A stretch of DNA of 64,000 nucleotides, taken from contig JAJNNX010000017.1 of assembly GCA_023159155.1 (NCBI GenBank), forward strand, positions 744,001 to 808,000. Direction: 5' to 3'. The notes below the pieces were generated by a model. That model had not been told where the DNA came from and did not search any database. It worked only from the letters and a program-made list of their open reading frames with translations. This document shows, piece after piece, positions 11,665-25,477 of this stretch. The position numbers and the translations under genes were made by a program. Source of the DNA: Ustulina deusta (lineage: Eukaryota; Ascomycota; Sordariomycetes; Xylariales; Xylariaceae). Numbering within the stretch: position 1 is the stretch's first letter; each line of letters opens with the position of its first letter.

Positions 11665-14600
11665 ATCTAAATATTACTTTTATAAAATATATTAGGACTA
11701 CTTTTAAATATTTTTCTAAATAATTAAACAACTTATATATAGCGTATATTATAACTACTTAATATAACTTTGAACTATTTGCTAAAACTTAGCTTTTGTT
11801 TTAGCAATATAGCATAAACTCTAAAAAAGCATGCCTATATAGAAAGCATAGCCTGTAAAAAAGTGCGTTTTTTATTAGATAACTTTAAAAAAGGCATATT
11901 TTAACCTAATAAAAAACCTTACTTTAATATATAATAATAATCGTTAAATATATTGTTTATATAAGAACTTTTGTTTAGTTAATTTATTATAGCTAAATAT
12001 AATAATAATAAAAATAAATAATTTATTATTATCTAAATAAATAATAAATTTAAGTAAGCTATTACTAACTTTATTTTTACTAACTACTAATATTATTACA
12101 AGCAAAAAAAATTCAATAAAAAAGCTATAAACCTAATTAACTAATATATAGCAACTTGTATTAAAAGAAATAATTTTACTTTTTTTTTTAATGCAATTAT
12201 TTTAAAAATAAAACAAGTAATCTTTATATTTAAAAAACTTATAAACTAGATTACTTTTAATATTATTTTAAATTATTTAAAAGCTTTATAGCAAAAATTT
12301 AAGTTATAAAATATTATAATAATTATTAATGTTTAATACGCTTTAGATCTATATAAATTACTATAAAAAACTAAAAATAATATAATAAGCTTTTTTAAAT
12401 AGGGCGAATATTTTATTAACTTAAGTACTAATAAAAATATTAGTTAAAAGATTTTAATTAAAGATCTCTAAGTATAACTTATTAAATTTAAGTTTAATAA
12501 CTTTAGTTTTTTAACCTGTTATATAAGTGCTTTTTAACAAATAGACTAGCAATAAACTATTAACTAACTTTTAAACAAACTTAAAATAATAACCGCCCAG
12601 TATAATAGTTTGCAAAATTAAGTAATAAAAATAAATTAATATATAATAAACTTAATTGTCTAACGTTAGTTAACTCTATATTTGGATCGAACTAAAGGAA
12701 AATCTTACAAAATTGCTTAAATATATATAACTATTTTTTATAACAATACAACAAAAAATAAAGTTAAATTTAAAATATAATATAAAAATATAAAAAATTG
12801 CCTTTTTATTAATAAAAATTAGTTTATTAATAATACTACAAAAATAATAAATATTAAATCCTATTTTAAAAAAAAAGCTATAAAAAACTTATAGCCCTAT
12901 TTTAAAAATATTTATTTAAATTAAATCAAAACTTTTGTAATACTATTAATTTATTTCTAGAATAGTTATTATAATATTAACAAAACTATTAAGTTTAAAA
13001 AAAAAATAAAAAAAGTTATTTTTTGAAAGTAAGTCTTTAAATAAGTTTTTTAAGTTTAAAAACAACTTTGTCCGACTTGCTAATAAAATATATTTTAATA
13101 AAAAAAAATAAAAAAAAAAACTTAAAAATCAACTTTTAATTTATTTTTATAATAAAACTATATTTAAATATTTTAAAAATAGTATTATTTTTAATGTTTA
13201 TATAAAATATATTATTTAAATTGCTTATTAGCTAAATATTAGCAACTAAAAAAAAAATATAGCTTATAAAACTAAAAAATAAACTTTTATTATAGCTAAA
13301 AACAATACAAAAAAAAATAATAACACTAACTAAAAAAGTAAAGCAGATATAAAAAACAATATAGCACTTATAATCTAAAGCCCTAAGATTAGCAACAATA
13401 AAATAAAAAAACTAATTTTTAAAAAAAAAAGCTTTAATTATAAACAATAAAAATATATATTAAAAAACTATTTAATAAAAGCTAGTATAGCAGCTAACCA
13501 TAAAGCCCAAATAAATGCTATATTTACAAAATATAGCAAACTAAATATGCCTACCCTAAAAGATAGTTCTAATAAGAACTACACTAAGCTGTTAAAAAAA
13601 TAACTTTAAATAAAATAAACTCCTACCTAAAAAATATATTTCCGGATTATAAAAAAAAAATATAATAAATAAGTTTTTTAAAAAAAAGTTTTTTTTATAT
13701 ACTTATACTATAAATAATAATAAACTATCTTTAATAATTTATAATTTTTTTAGAAATATAAAAGCCGGACTATATATATTTATAAATATTTACTTTACTA
13801 AAAAAGTCCTATAATAATTACAACCTATTATAATAAAAATACTACTATATCTTATAATAGGTTATAATAATAAAAATTAGCAATTAATTAAATAAGTACT
13901 ATTAATTAATCTAAAAATTTAAAGCTATATTTTTTAATAGATCTTAATATTTATACTAAATATATAATATAATATTATTTTTAGTAAACTATAGTTCTAA
14001 GCCTATAATATCCTACCAAACTATTAATAAAACAAACTAGTATTCCTATTAGATTTACTAGCTAAACCTAACTATAAATATAACCTAGCAATAGATAATA
14101 CCAAGGGATAGTTATTATACCTTTCTTTTTAAACAGACATATAACATAAAAATATAAAATTAAAAAAGAATATAAAACGCTAAAAAAAACAATAGCAAAC
14201 TATAAACTAATATAACTAGGCATATAATACTATATAACAACTTTATATTAGCATTTTAAAAAAAAGTAACCTAACTACAAAAAATATTACTAAAATAGAA
14301 AGAAACTTATATAACACTTTTTTTCTTTTATTTAAGCTTGCTTACAAAAAAAAAAAAAAAAAAAAAAGGAACAAAAAAGGCAAAAATCTAAAAAATGCAA
14401 ATCTTCCTATTAGCAATCCAATACTACTAATATATATTAATTAAAACATAATAGTGTTAGTTAGTATAAATACTAACTATAATATATTATAATAAGTACT
14501 ATAGTATTTAAAAAAATAGTCCAAAAAGATAACCTTTATAAAAATATATAAATTATTAGTATTTATTAAGTAAACAAAGTAATTAAGGAACATAAGTCCA

Positions 14601-14899
14601 AAAAGGAACTATTCCCTAAAAAAAAAAATAAAAAACTTAAAAAAAAAGCCCTAGAACCTATACCCCTAAAGTACTATAACTTTTTTTATACCTTTAGCAA
14701 AATAGATTCTAATACTTTACTGCTTTACTGCCCGTAAATAAACTACAAAATAGAATTTATAAATATAAAATTTTTAAAAAACTTAAATTATAGCTTTTTA
14801 TATAAAATATTATTAAACAAACTAAAAACTATAAAAAAATATTTTATTAACAATTTATATAAAAGATTTATTAAGCTAAATAATACTTTATTTGTATCT

Positions 14900-15330
14900 T
14901 TTGTTTTATTTGTAAAAAAACCCTATAGCAGACTTTGCTTTTATATAGATTATTATAAATTAAACAAAATTACTAAAAAAAATAAGTATTTTCTGCTGCT
15001 AATCAAAAAAACCTTATTATATATTTTTAAAGCCAAAATTTTTATTAAAATTAATATAAAGTAAGCTTTTTATTATATATAAGTATATTTAGAACAAAAA
15101 GATTTTATAACGTTTTATACTTGTTATAGCATATATTATTACTATGTTTTTCTGTTTAGTCTTATTAATAGCCTTTCTATATTTTAAAAATATATTAATA
15201 ATACTTTATTTAATTACTTAAATAATTTTTGTAATACTTATATAAATAATATTTTTATTTATTTTAATAACTTAGAAAAATACTAAATATACATAAAAAA
15301 AGTCCTTACTTAATTGCGATCCGCTGGCTT
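14900..15330 (+). pseudogene. Decayed gypsy reverse transcriptase
   Basis: Partial translations recover the family sequence order KKPYSRLCFYIDYYKLNKI, then a LLLI/AKIFIKINI stretch, then a YINNIF motif where an active enzyme has YLDDIL. Stops and lost acidic residues rule out function. Limits are approximate. Confidence 0.7.
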
Positions 15331-16249
15331 ATAAACAGACCTTAAAAAGTTAGAATTTTATATAACTAAAACTAAGTTTTTTAGATATATTATTAGTACT
15401 AAAAATATATAGGTCAACCTAGCCAAAATTACTATAATATATAACTAGAAAATACTTATAACTATAAAAAAAGTTTAATTCTTTTTAAGTTTTTATAACT
15501 TTTACTAAAAATTTATAAAAGATTATAATAAAATAGCAGCTCTTTTTAATTATTTAATAAAAAAAAAATATTATTTAAATAGACCGAACAGTATAAAAAA
15601 GCCTTTTAAAAACTAAAAAAAGTCCTTATATTAACTTTTATTTTTAAGCATTTTAATTATAAACTACTTACTAAAATAAAAACGGACATTTTTAACAGCG
15701 TAGTAGCAAAAGCTATATTTTAGTTATATAACAACAAATAATACTTTATTATATTTTATTCTAAAACTATATATAATACTAAATTAAACTATAGTATTTA
15801 TAATAAAAAAATACTAATAATAGTTCTAGCACTTAAAAAGTAATAAGCTAAACTAATTAGTAACTATAACTATTTTTTAGTTCTTATAAACTATAAAACA
15901 TTAAAATATTTTAGCAAAAAATAATACTTTAACTTGAAATAAGCCAAATAAGTATCCTTATTTTTTAAATATAACTTTTTAATTACTTACCGACCTAAAA
16001 AAAAAAAAGCATATAAATATATAACTTTGTTTAGACCTATATATAATATTTTTTTATTTTAAAAAAATAACGTTATAATATTATCTAAAATATAACTTTA
16101 TATTAACCTAAAACAACTAAAAAGCGCTTAATTAATAAACTATATTTTATATAAGAATAAAATAAACCTTAGTATAAAAATTTACTAATAAAAAACTAAA
16201 ACAAGCATAAAAAACAACTTATAGATTGTTAAAAAAGGACTTATAACTT

Positions 16250-16900
16250 TTAAAAATAGACTAGTTGTTCCGGACGCTCCATACTTGCGTACACGACTGA
16301 TTAAAGAAATATATAACAGCATGCCAACTATACACCCTAAAAAAAACAAAACAAAACAATTAATCACTTAATAATATTAATAGCTAAAAATAATAAAAGA
16401 TTACAATACATATATAACTAACTACCTAAAATACTGCCTAACTAAAATACTAAAAAATAAAACTCCTAACAAATTATGCCTGCTCCTAATACTTAACAAA
16501 ATATAAAAACACTTAATAATAAATTTTAAACAGATACCTAAAGATCAATATAATTATAATAATATACTAGTAATAATTAACCGGTTAAGTAAACAAGCGT
16601 AAATAATCCTTTATATAGTACAAGCTACGTCTAAAAATATAACCTATATATATTATAAAAACCCCTTTAAAATATTTAGAGTACCTATAATAATTACTTT
16701 AAATAAAAAACTACAGTTTATATTTATATTTATAAACAAACTATATAAACTAATAAGTATAACCTACACCTTAGCCTTAGCAAAATACCATAAAACAATA
16801 AAACAAACAAAGATTATAAATAAATATTTTAACCAAAAGTTAAAACTTTATATAAGCTATTATTAAAATAATTAGTCCAAAAGAATACCTACTATAAACT
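16250..16900 (+). pseudogene. Decayed gypsy integrase
   Basis: Starts with an unusually well-preserved patch (16260-16345) reading LVVPDAPYLRTRLIKEI, the sequence just before the HHCC zinc-binding domain. A YLKYCLT segment (family CxxC region) and NNILVIINRLSKQA (family DxILVVVDRLSK, core domain) follow. It is interrupted by stops. Confidence 0.7.
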
Positions 16901-17920
16901 ACGCACAAATAGCTTTACCGCATAAATCTATAGGCTTAGTGCCCCACAAAATAAAAATAGGATTCTTAATACTATTCTACTTTAATTAAAAAAACAAAAT
17001 AGCCAAAAAAAAAAATAAACAAATTACCAGTATAAAAAAAAGCCCTAAAAAAAAACGCATAAAAAAAGGCCAAAAAAATAGTCCAGTTTGTTAATATAGC
17101 TAAATCGTATTTATAAAATATATAAGATTATATAATATAACAAGCTAATAAAAACTATAAAAATCCCAACTTTAACATAAAAAATTATATATTTATATTA
17201 AAAAAACAATAAAGCTAAAAAATAAACCGCCTATCCAACAAGCTTAACTATCTAATAATATAACAAACGTTTAAAATTTTAGCACGCGTTAGCAATACTT
17301 TTATACTTAAAATACTTCTTTTTTAGCAAGCTATAAACAAATATTACGCTAACAGATTATAAAAATACCCTAATAACCTATTGCTAAAGCAAAAAGTAAA
17401 AAACCTAAAAAGCAAAATAGTTAAACCAAAAAACAAAAAAAAGTTTATAATAAAAAAAGTAAAAACTTCAAAAATATACTATAAAAAATTATAATACTAA
17501 ATCAACTAAAAAAGCTAAAATACTAATAATAAATAGTATTTAGTAAAAAATTTTAAAAATAATACAAAAGTACTAAAGAAGTTCTATAATAAAAACCCCA
17601 AATCAGCAGAACTACTAATAAAATTAAAAAAATAACTAAAAACCATAAAAAATAACAAATTTAATAAAAAATACTCTAATAATAACAAAGCTATACTAAA
17701 AAATATAAAAAAATCTCAATAAAAAAATACATAAAATAACCCTACACTTAAATTATAATATAATAAAATCTTCTAATATTATATATAAAAAAACCTGTTT
17801 AATAGCGTAATAAAATAAGGGCCTAGATCAAAATTAATAAGTAAATACCCAAAGCTATCTTTTCTTTAATTAAAAAGCACTTGTTTAAATATATATAAAT
17901 ATATCTTTTTTTTTTTTTGT

Positions 17921-17929
17921 AGGGGGGGT
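17921..17929 (+). other. Polypurine tract of the inner gypsy-like element
   Basis: AGGGGGGGT directly upstream of the 3' LTR. A purine run in this position primes plus-strand DNA synthesis in LTR elements. Its seven G's stand out in a region nearly devoid of G. Confidence 0.75.
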
Positions 17930-18199
17930 AGTTATAGTATAGTAACTAGTAGCTAGCAGCATAGCTATAACCCACAAGCCATACAAACTACAATCTTCAA
18001 TTCCTAGGTCATATAATTTATACCTAACCAGCACTTAGCAATTACTTAATAGCTGCCTACACCTCCTACTAATCTACCTATAAAAAACCTGTAACATATT
18101 CTTATAAAATTAGTTTTTTTTTTCTTTATATTTAGATTCTAATACAAAGTTCGCTTTCGGAATAAAGCCTTGCTTTCTATGATTGCCCAACACGTAATA
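17930..18199 (+). repeat. 3' LTR of the inner gypsy-like element
   Basis: 270 bp. The left half is heavily A/T-converted relative to 11394-11664, and the right half keeps more G/C than its partner. Confidence 0.85.
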
Positions 18200-18204
18200 A
18201 ATAA

Positions 18205-21200
18205 TATACTTAAAAACATAGTATTAAATATTATAGCTATACAAGCTTACGATCCTATATTAGTTCTAGCAAAACTTCTCTAATAAATTAAAAAAATAAA
18301 GCACTAATTTTTTAATATATTTATGCTAATACTTTTAAAAAATAACTATAATTTAATAATAATAAATATATTTAAAAATACTAATTTTAAACTTTTTAGT
18401 TTTACTACTTTATTTGTTTTTTATTTTATTAGTTTATTTTTTAATGTTTTAAACCTTATTTATACTAAAAAAACTAAAATATAAAAAACTAATTTTAGCA
18501 AGTTTACAAAAAATAAAACTTTATTTAATAACTAGGTTTATAAACTAATAAAAAAACTAAATAAAAATATTATTACGTTTTAAACTAAAAATAACTAATT
18601 TTAATATATTATAAGCTAATTAAAAAAATATACTAAAAAATTAATAAAAATATATTTTTATTTAACTAAAAAACTATTTAATAATATTACTAAAATAATT
18701 TAAATTTTATTAATAATTTATTATAACTTTAATTAAATAATTATAACTTATAAAATATTTTAAATCTATATATATAAAACTAATAAAAATATTAATAAAT
18801 TTATTTTTATATTTAATAGCTTAGCTTAAAAATATTAACTAGCTAAATTATAATAAAAATATAAATTATAGGACTACTTTTATATAAACTTGAAAAAAAA
18901 CTTATATAAAGCTTTTATAAATTTAAATATTTTTTATAAATTATTTATTAACAAAATTATTAAATTAGTATATAATACTAAGCAAACTTATAAAAACTAC
19001 TAATAAACTAAGCCTGCTAGTTTAACTAAACAAAAATCTAACTTAAATAACTAAACTTTTAGCAAACTAGCTTACTAACTTTTAATTAACTCTAAAAGTT
19101 CTAAAATATTTATTTTAAAATAATTAAAACAAACACTAATTATAAAAATAAAAAAGCTTATTAAAATAATAAAACTTATTTTATTTATAGTAAAAAAAAA
19201 TATATATTAATTAACTGCCCTAACTAAAAACCTAAAATCTTAGGCGTTTAATTAGCAAAAAAAGGCCCTAATAAAAATAGCTCTAATAATTTATCTAACT
19301 TAAAAAACAAATAAAACTAACAAAAATCTCTTTATTAGTTCTTTTATTTATTTTAACTAAAATATATAACTAAAACAAATTAATTATTTTTAAAATATTT
19401 ATTTAATTATAAATTAATAATATTAAAATAAAAACTTTAGTTTTATATAATACTAGAGCCTATATTTTTTTAATAATTAACTATAAGTTTATATAATAAA
19501 TTAAACAATAATTAAAAATAAAAATAGTTTAGCTAACTAAACCTTAAAAGCTTTATAACTATTAAAATAAAATAATTAGCAAAATTTATAAATATTTAAT
19601 ATATATTATAAAAATTAATAATTAATAATTTAAAGATTAAATATTTTAAATTATTAATTTTAGCTATAATATTATTATTAATATTAAATAATTAATAAAA
19701 CAAAATATTCTAATAAAAACCTAAAAATAATAATTAATTTAACTAAATAATCTATTTTTATTAGCTTAATTTTTATTAATAATTATAATTAAACTTTTTA
19801 ATTATAAACAATAAAATATAAACCTAAAAATATAAAAAAATATAAATTAATATAATTAAATATTAAAAAAATACTATTAAATATTAAAACAACCTTTTAA
19901 AAACAAAACAATTATTTTAAAAATAACTAAAACTAAAAAAATAAAAATAAAACTTAGGACTTTTAAACCTAAAATAAAAAAAGTCTATATAATAATTTTT
20001 TAAAAAAATAAAAACCAAGCCACTATTAAAAAAATTATATAAAACTTTTAGAATTATTTTTACTAAAATAAATAAAAACAACTAGTTAAAAAGATTTTAA
20101 AAAAACTTATTACAATTAAATTTATAACAATTAAAAATAACTATACTAAACTATTTAAAAAAAACTCAAAAGTAATTAATACTTTATAAAAAAAATAAAC
20201 TTAAATTAGCTAAGTAATACTATAAAAAACTTTTAATAATAAACCGATCTTATTTCTAAAAAAAAAAAACTTCTAATATATAAAATTAGTATAAAACTTT
20301 TTACTTCTTTAGTTATTATACTTAAAAGAGTTTTTTTTAAAAGAAAAATCTAAAACTTTATTACTATTATAACTAAAGTTTAATATAGTACTAAAACTTA
20401 ATAATAAAAAACATACCTCCGGCCCCTATTAATACTATATACTTATATAATTTATAAATAAACTACTAGCTATAAATTTTATTAAACAAAATATAAACTT
20501 AAATATTATTTTTATTTTATTTATATTTAAACCTAAATTAACTAAATATAAATTTATAATTAATTATTAATAAAAAAACATATATTTAAAAAATTAAATT
20601 ATACTAGCTTTAAATATTAATAGTACTATATTTAATTATTATAATACTACCCGATTTACTAAACTAAATATTATTAAAGCTTTTTATTAATTATTATTAA
20701 TTATAAAATTATATTATTTTATTTTATTTTAAACCTATAAAAAAATATTTTAATAAAAGGTTTTATTTTTTAGTTTAAAAATAAAACCTATTTAATAATA
20801 AACTTTTAATAATATATAAATTTAAAAACTTTTAAATAAGTTTATAAATATTTACATAAATAATATCTTAATTTATTCTAAAACTAAAAAATAGCACTAG
20901 ACCTATTATAAAAAAATAATCTACTGCTTATATTAAGCTAAATATTAAAAAAATATTAAAAAATCTTGTTTTAATATATTTATTATTAACTACTTAAAAA
21001 TAATTATAAAAACTAAAATAAAAATCAGAATTAACCCTATTAAAATCTAAACAATCCTAAATTAAAACTTTAATAATTTTAAAAATATTAAATTAATCTA
21101 ATTATTTTTTAAACTCTATAATTATATTTGTATATTTATTTACTACACTAGTAAAATTATTACTTTTTTAAATTAACTATTAAAAAAAAACAAGCTATTT

Positions 21201-23145
21201 ATAATAAAACTAGAACAAAAACAAACTTTTAAACATATAAAACTACTAGCTTATAAAACATTTGTTTTAACTTTTTTTAAGCCCGGCTAACTAACATAAA
21301 TAAAAACAAATATTTTATATAATATAACAAAAAAAATTATCTAGCAATAATAAAAAAATATAACCTAAAAACTTATAAAATATTTCTTTAAAACAATAAT
21401 ATTAACTAAGCAAACCTACCTAATTCAAAACTATAAACTTTTAACAATAATATAAACTTTAGAACACTACTACTTAGAACTCTTTAGAACTAAGTTTTTT
21501 ATAATAATTAATTATTAAGCTTTATTATATTTTTTAAATAAATAGATTTTATTAATATAACAAGTATACTAAGCTAATTTTTTATTAAACTTTAATATTA
21601 TTTTTTATTACTAACTAAAACAAAAAAATATAATAGTTAATATTTTATTAAAAAAAATAGCTAAACTTTTTATAATTAAAATTAAAAAAACTAAAAAATA
21701 AATAATAATATTAGTCCTATTTAATAAAATACTAAATTTTATATTAACTATAGATTTTTTATTTAATATTTTCTAAAAAACTAACTTAATAAACCTAATT
21801 AAACAAAAAAACTAACTATAAAAGATAAAAAATAAAAACAAAAAATTATATATATTTAAAGTTATTTTAAAAAAAACAAAATATTATAAAACAAGATTTC
21901 TAGCTTTTTTTATTTATTATTTATACTAGCTATAATATAGCAATACATAATAATAAATAATAAAAATATATTATTTAATTAATAGGGTTATAACTATATA
22001 TAAATATTTATAAATAAGTTTAGCTATTTAATTATAACTTTACTTAGCAAAAAAATAAATATTATAAAGTTACTAGCTATATAATACTATAAAAGTTTAT
22101 ATAGATTTTTTAGTATACTAAACATATAAATATTAAATAATATAAAACTATTTATTTCTAAATTTATAGCAATAATTAATAATTTTATAAGTACTAAGCA
22201 CTGCTTTAGTAATACTTACTACTTTTAAACCTAAAAAACAATAAAATTAACTAATTAAAAATTAGACTAATAACTCTATTTTTATATTAATAAATATTAA
22301 AATAATTAAAATATTTATTTTTTTATTTTAGATTTTATATATAATTTTTTATAATATTTATTAATTAATATATTACTACTAAAAATAATAATAAAAATTA
22401 AAATATAAAACTTTTTAATAATAAATATTAATAAAACTATTATAAATTTTAATACTAAACAATAAACGTTTAAACTAGTCCGTTAAATTTAAAATATTTA
22501 AAAAATAATATATAATATAACAACTTTTATATAAAAACAATATAAACTATAAGCTAACAAAAAAAAACGGTTAATAAATTTTAAAATAAAAAATAAAATC
22601 TTTTTAAAAAAAAAAAGTTTTGTAATATAAGCACTAACTACTAGATTAAATTTTTAATTAATTAAACTTTTTAAAATTTTAAAAAAACAAAAATTTAACT
22701 ATATTTTTAATTTGCTTAATTTTTATAAAATAAACAATAATTTTTTATTTTAACAAATCTAATTACTACTTTTAACTAAAAATATTAATAATAAAACAAA
22801 ATTTAAAATTAAATAAATTAAACAATTAAAAATATATATAAAAAATAAAAAGTTATAATACTAAATTATTTAAAAAAGCTATAATTTTAATAATATTTAG
22901 TATATAGTTTAAAATTTTAAAAATATACTAATTAAACTTAACTAATTTTATAAAACTTATAAAAAAGCTTTTAAACTTTTTATAAAATTACAAAAATAAA
23001 TATATATAGTAGCAGCTAATAAATTTATAAACAATTATAAAAACAATAATAAAGCAATATAACATAAAAAAACTATATAAACTTAATATTATTAATAACT
23101 TTAAATTAAAACTATATTTAAATTTTTAGTTTTAAAAAAAAATAA
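18205..23145 (+). pseudogene. Decayed gag-pol of the middle gypsy-like element
   Basis: AT-rich remnant continuing the middle element after the inner insertion. Reverse-transcriptase motifs are legible around 20550-21200. Gag is presumed before them and RNase H/integrase after, but these were not readable with confidence. There are no intact frames. Confidence 0.65.
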
Positions 23146-23379
23146 TATAACGGTTAGTACAGTCTTAGCAAAACTTGCAAAAACTTCAAACCTATATAGC
23201 AATAAAATAAAAAATCTATATACGGACCAACCTAACTTTATAGCTATATATACAAAGTCTATATCTACCTACCTTATAAACTCTAATTTCCTTTTTTTTT
23301 TTTTTCTTTTTTAGCTTAAAATCTTTGTCTATAGTATTAATAAACTAACTATAAAAGCTTTACTTAACTGATTATAACA
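23146..23379 (+). repeat. 3' LTR of the middle gypsy-like element
   Basis: 234 bp, followed by the target duplication CTTTT (23380-23384). Its start TATAACGG and its end are less mutated than in the left copy, and its centre is more mutated. Confidence 0.85.
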
Positions 23380-23384
23380 CTTTT

Positions 23385-25428
23385 TATATTAGGTTTTTTA
23401 GTTTAAAGTATAGTAGTGCTAGTAATATATGCATTAAAGGTTATTGATTTTTAAAAAGTACTAGAAGTAATAAAGGTATTTTTATATAAGTTATTAGCAT
23501 ATATAATTTTAAAAGTTCTATAAGTAATAGATTAAAAGCTATTTTTTTTTTTAAGTAGTTATTTTTGTTTTTTTTGCTTTTTTAGCGGCTTGCTTTTATT
23601 CTTGTTTACTAAGAGGTAATAATAATCTATAGCGCTTTTTTATTAATTTTTTAGTATTTTTTATTAATATATAAAAGTATTTTTTTATAAAAATAATATT
23701 ATTAATAGTTATAATAATAAAGTTATTAAGTTTATAAATAATATAGTTATATATTTTATTACTTTTATATTTTAGTATTTTATAAAAAATAGTTTTTATT
23801 TTTAGTATATTTAGTTTATTATTTAATATATAGTTTTTTAATATACTAAAAATAACTATATAATAATAGTTTAACTATTTATTATATTAATTTTTATATA
23901 ATATTAATACTATTTTTTTAAAGCATTATTTATTCTTAATATAAATAGTTGTTTAAATATAAATAGGCCAAAAGTTTAATAAAAGTTTACTTTTTTTTGC
24001 TATAACTAGTATTATTTGTATTATATTTTTTAGTGTTCGGATAAATTTTTTTGCTTTTTTATTTTGCTAGTACTGCTTTATAGCAGAGTATCTAATGGTT
24101 ATGCTTTTTTAAGTATAGTAATAAACAAAATCTTTATTTATATATATTTTTAGTTTATTTAGGTTAACGTATTAATATTATTATTTAAGTTTTTTTTACT
24201 TTTATAGAAGTTTTTTAAATTTTAAAAACTATAAATCTAAATTTAATAAAAAAATAGCCTAAACTCTGCTAATAAAGTTATAAAAAATAGCTATTTACTT
24301 TATAAATTTATTATAGCTTATAAAAATATTTTTTAGTATACTAGTTTTATTAAAATAAAAAAACTTTATAAAGTAAGTTCTTTTAAAAAGTTTTTTTTTA
24401 TAAAGTTTTGCTTATATTCTTTTTTTAATATAAGTTTTATAAAAATAATATTTAGTTTAAAAAATAATATTTTTTATTATTATTATTAGTTTTTATATTT
24501 TTTTATTACTTATATGTTTAAATTATTTATATTATATTTTTAAAATAAAATTAATTAAATAAGTTTAAAAAGTAATATTAAAAGCAGCGATTTAAATAGT
24601 TTTGTTTAGCTAATTAATTATATATAATCTATCGGACTTTTTTACTATTAAAAAAGTATGCTTTTTTATAGCTGCCTAGGCCTTATTCTAATAAAATAGA
24701 AATTTTGCTTTTTTTTTTACAAATTAAAATATTAAAACTAGATTTATGCCTGTTTTAAAGTAATAAATAATATTATTAATAATAATTATTTTAGTTTTTC
24801 TATTTATAATAATAAAAAATCTAGCAATATTTATTTATTTTAAAATAATTATAATATTATTAATTTTATAAACTAGTAGTCCGTTATAAAATTAAAATTT
24901 TATAAATAACGATTTATTACTAAAATTAGTTTAGCTATAGCTATTATTTAAAATAATATAGTTAGCAATTTGTTTTATAAGTTCTGCTACTTTTAGTTTT
25001 AATATATTTAAAAAACTTATTTTTATTAAAGTTCTTTTAAAACTAAAGTTTAATAGAACTATAGCTATTAAGTTTTATAGTATTATAAGTAGTGCTTTTA
25101 TTACTAATAAGTATTAATCTTTTTAATACTTAAATTTACTAAACATCTTACTAAAAATATTTAGTTTTTGTTTTAATATTTTTTTTATTTTTTTTATATT
25201 ATTCCGGGTAGTTAAAAATATTAAGTTTAAAAGTCCTAGTAATAAAAATAATAAAACATTATTAATAAATAAAGCAGTTATATTTATATTATTTGATATT
25301 TTTTGTTTTTTATTTAATATTTTTATTTTTTATTAATTAGAAGCTAGATCTAAGTTTATATAAAAATATTCTAAAGAGCTATAAGTTATAACTTTTTAGC
25401 TAGTAGTAGTATAGTAGGAATAGCTAGG

Positions 25429-25477
<49 letters not shown>

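Larger units (their letters stand above)
11394..18199 (+). mobile_element. Ty3/gypsy-like LTR retrotransposon (innermost)
   Basis: Plus-strand element of about 6.8 kb with LTRs 11394-11664 and 17930-18199 and a polypurine tract AGGGGGGGT directly before the 3' LTR. Coding remnants in gypsy order: reverse transcriptase around 14900-15300 (FYIDYYKLNKITKKNKY), RNase H/connection around 15600-16020 ending ITYRP, integrase around 16250-16620 (LVVPDAPYLRTRLIKEI, later NNILVIINRLSKQA), and a C-terminal segment with KNFKNNTK and FYNKNPK around 17530-17600. All frames are broken by stops. It is the youngest insertion because it lies within the middle element. Confidence 0.88.
10693..23379 (+). mobile_element. 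Ty3/gypsy-like LTR retrotransposon (middle of the nest)
   Basis: Plus-strand element with 234-bp LTRs at 10693-10926 and 23146-23379 and a CTTTT target duplication. It is itself interrupted at 11394-18199; without that insert it is about 5.9 kb. Decayed gypsy reverse transcriptase is legible around 20550-21200: RFTKLNIIKAFY, then NIYINNILIYSKTKK, then IQSFLNFYNYICIFIY, in the usual gypsy order. A short A-rich polypurine tract lies just before the right LTR. Dense stops and AT-richness show it is dead. Confidence 0.85.
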
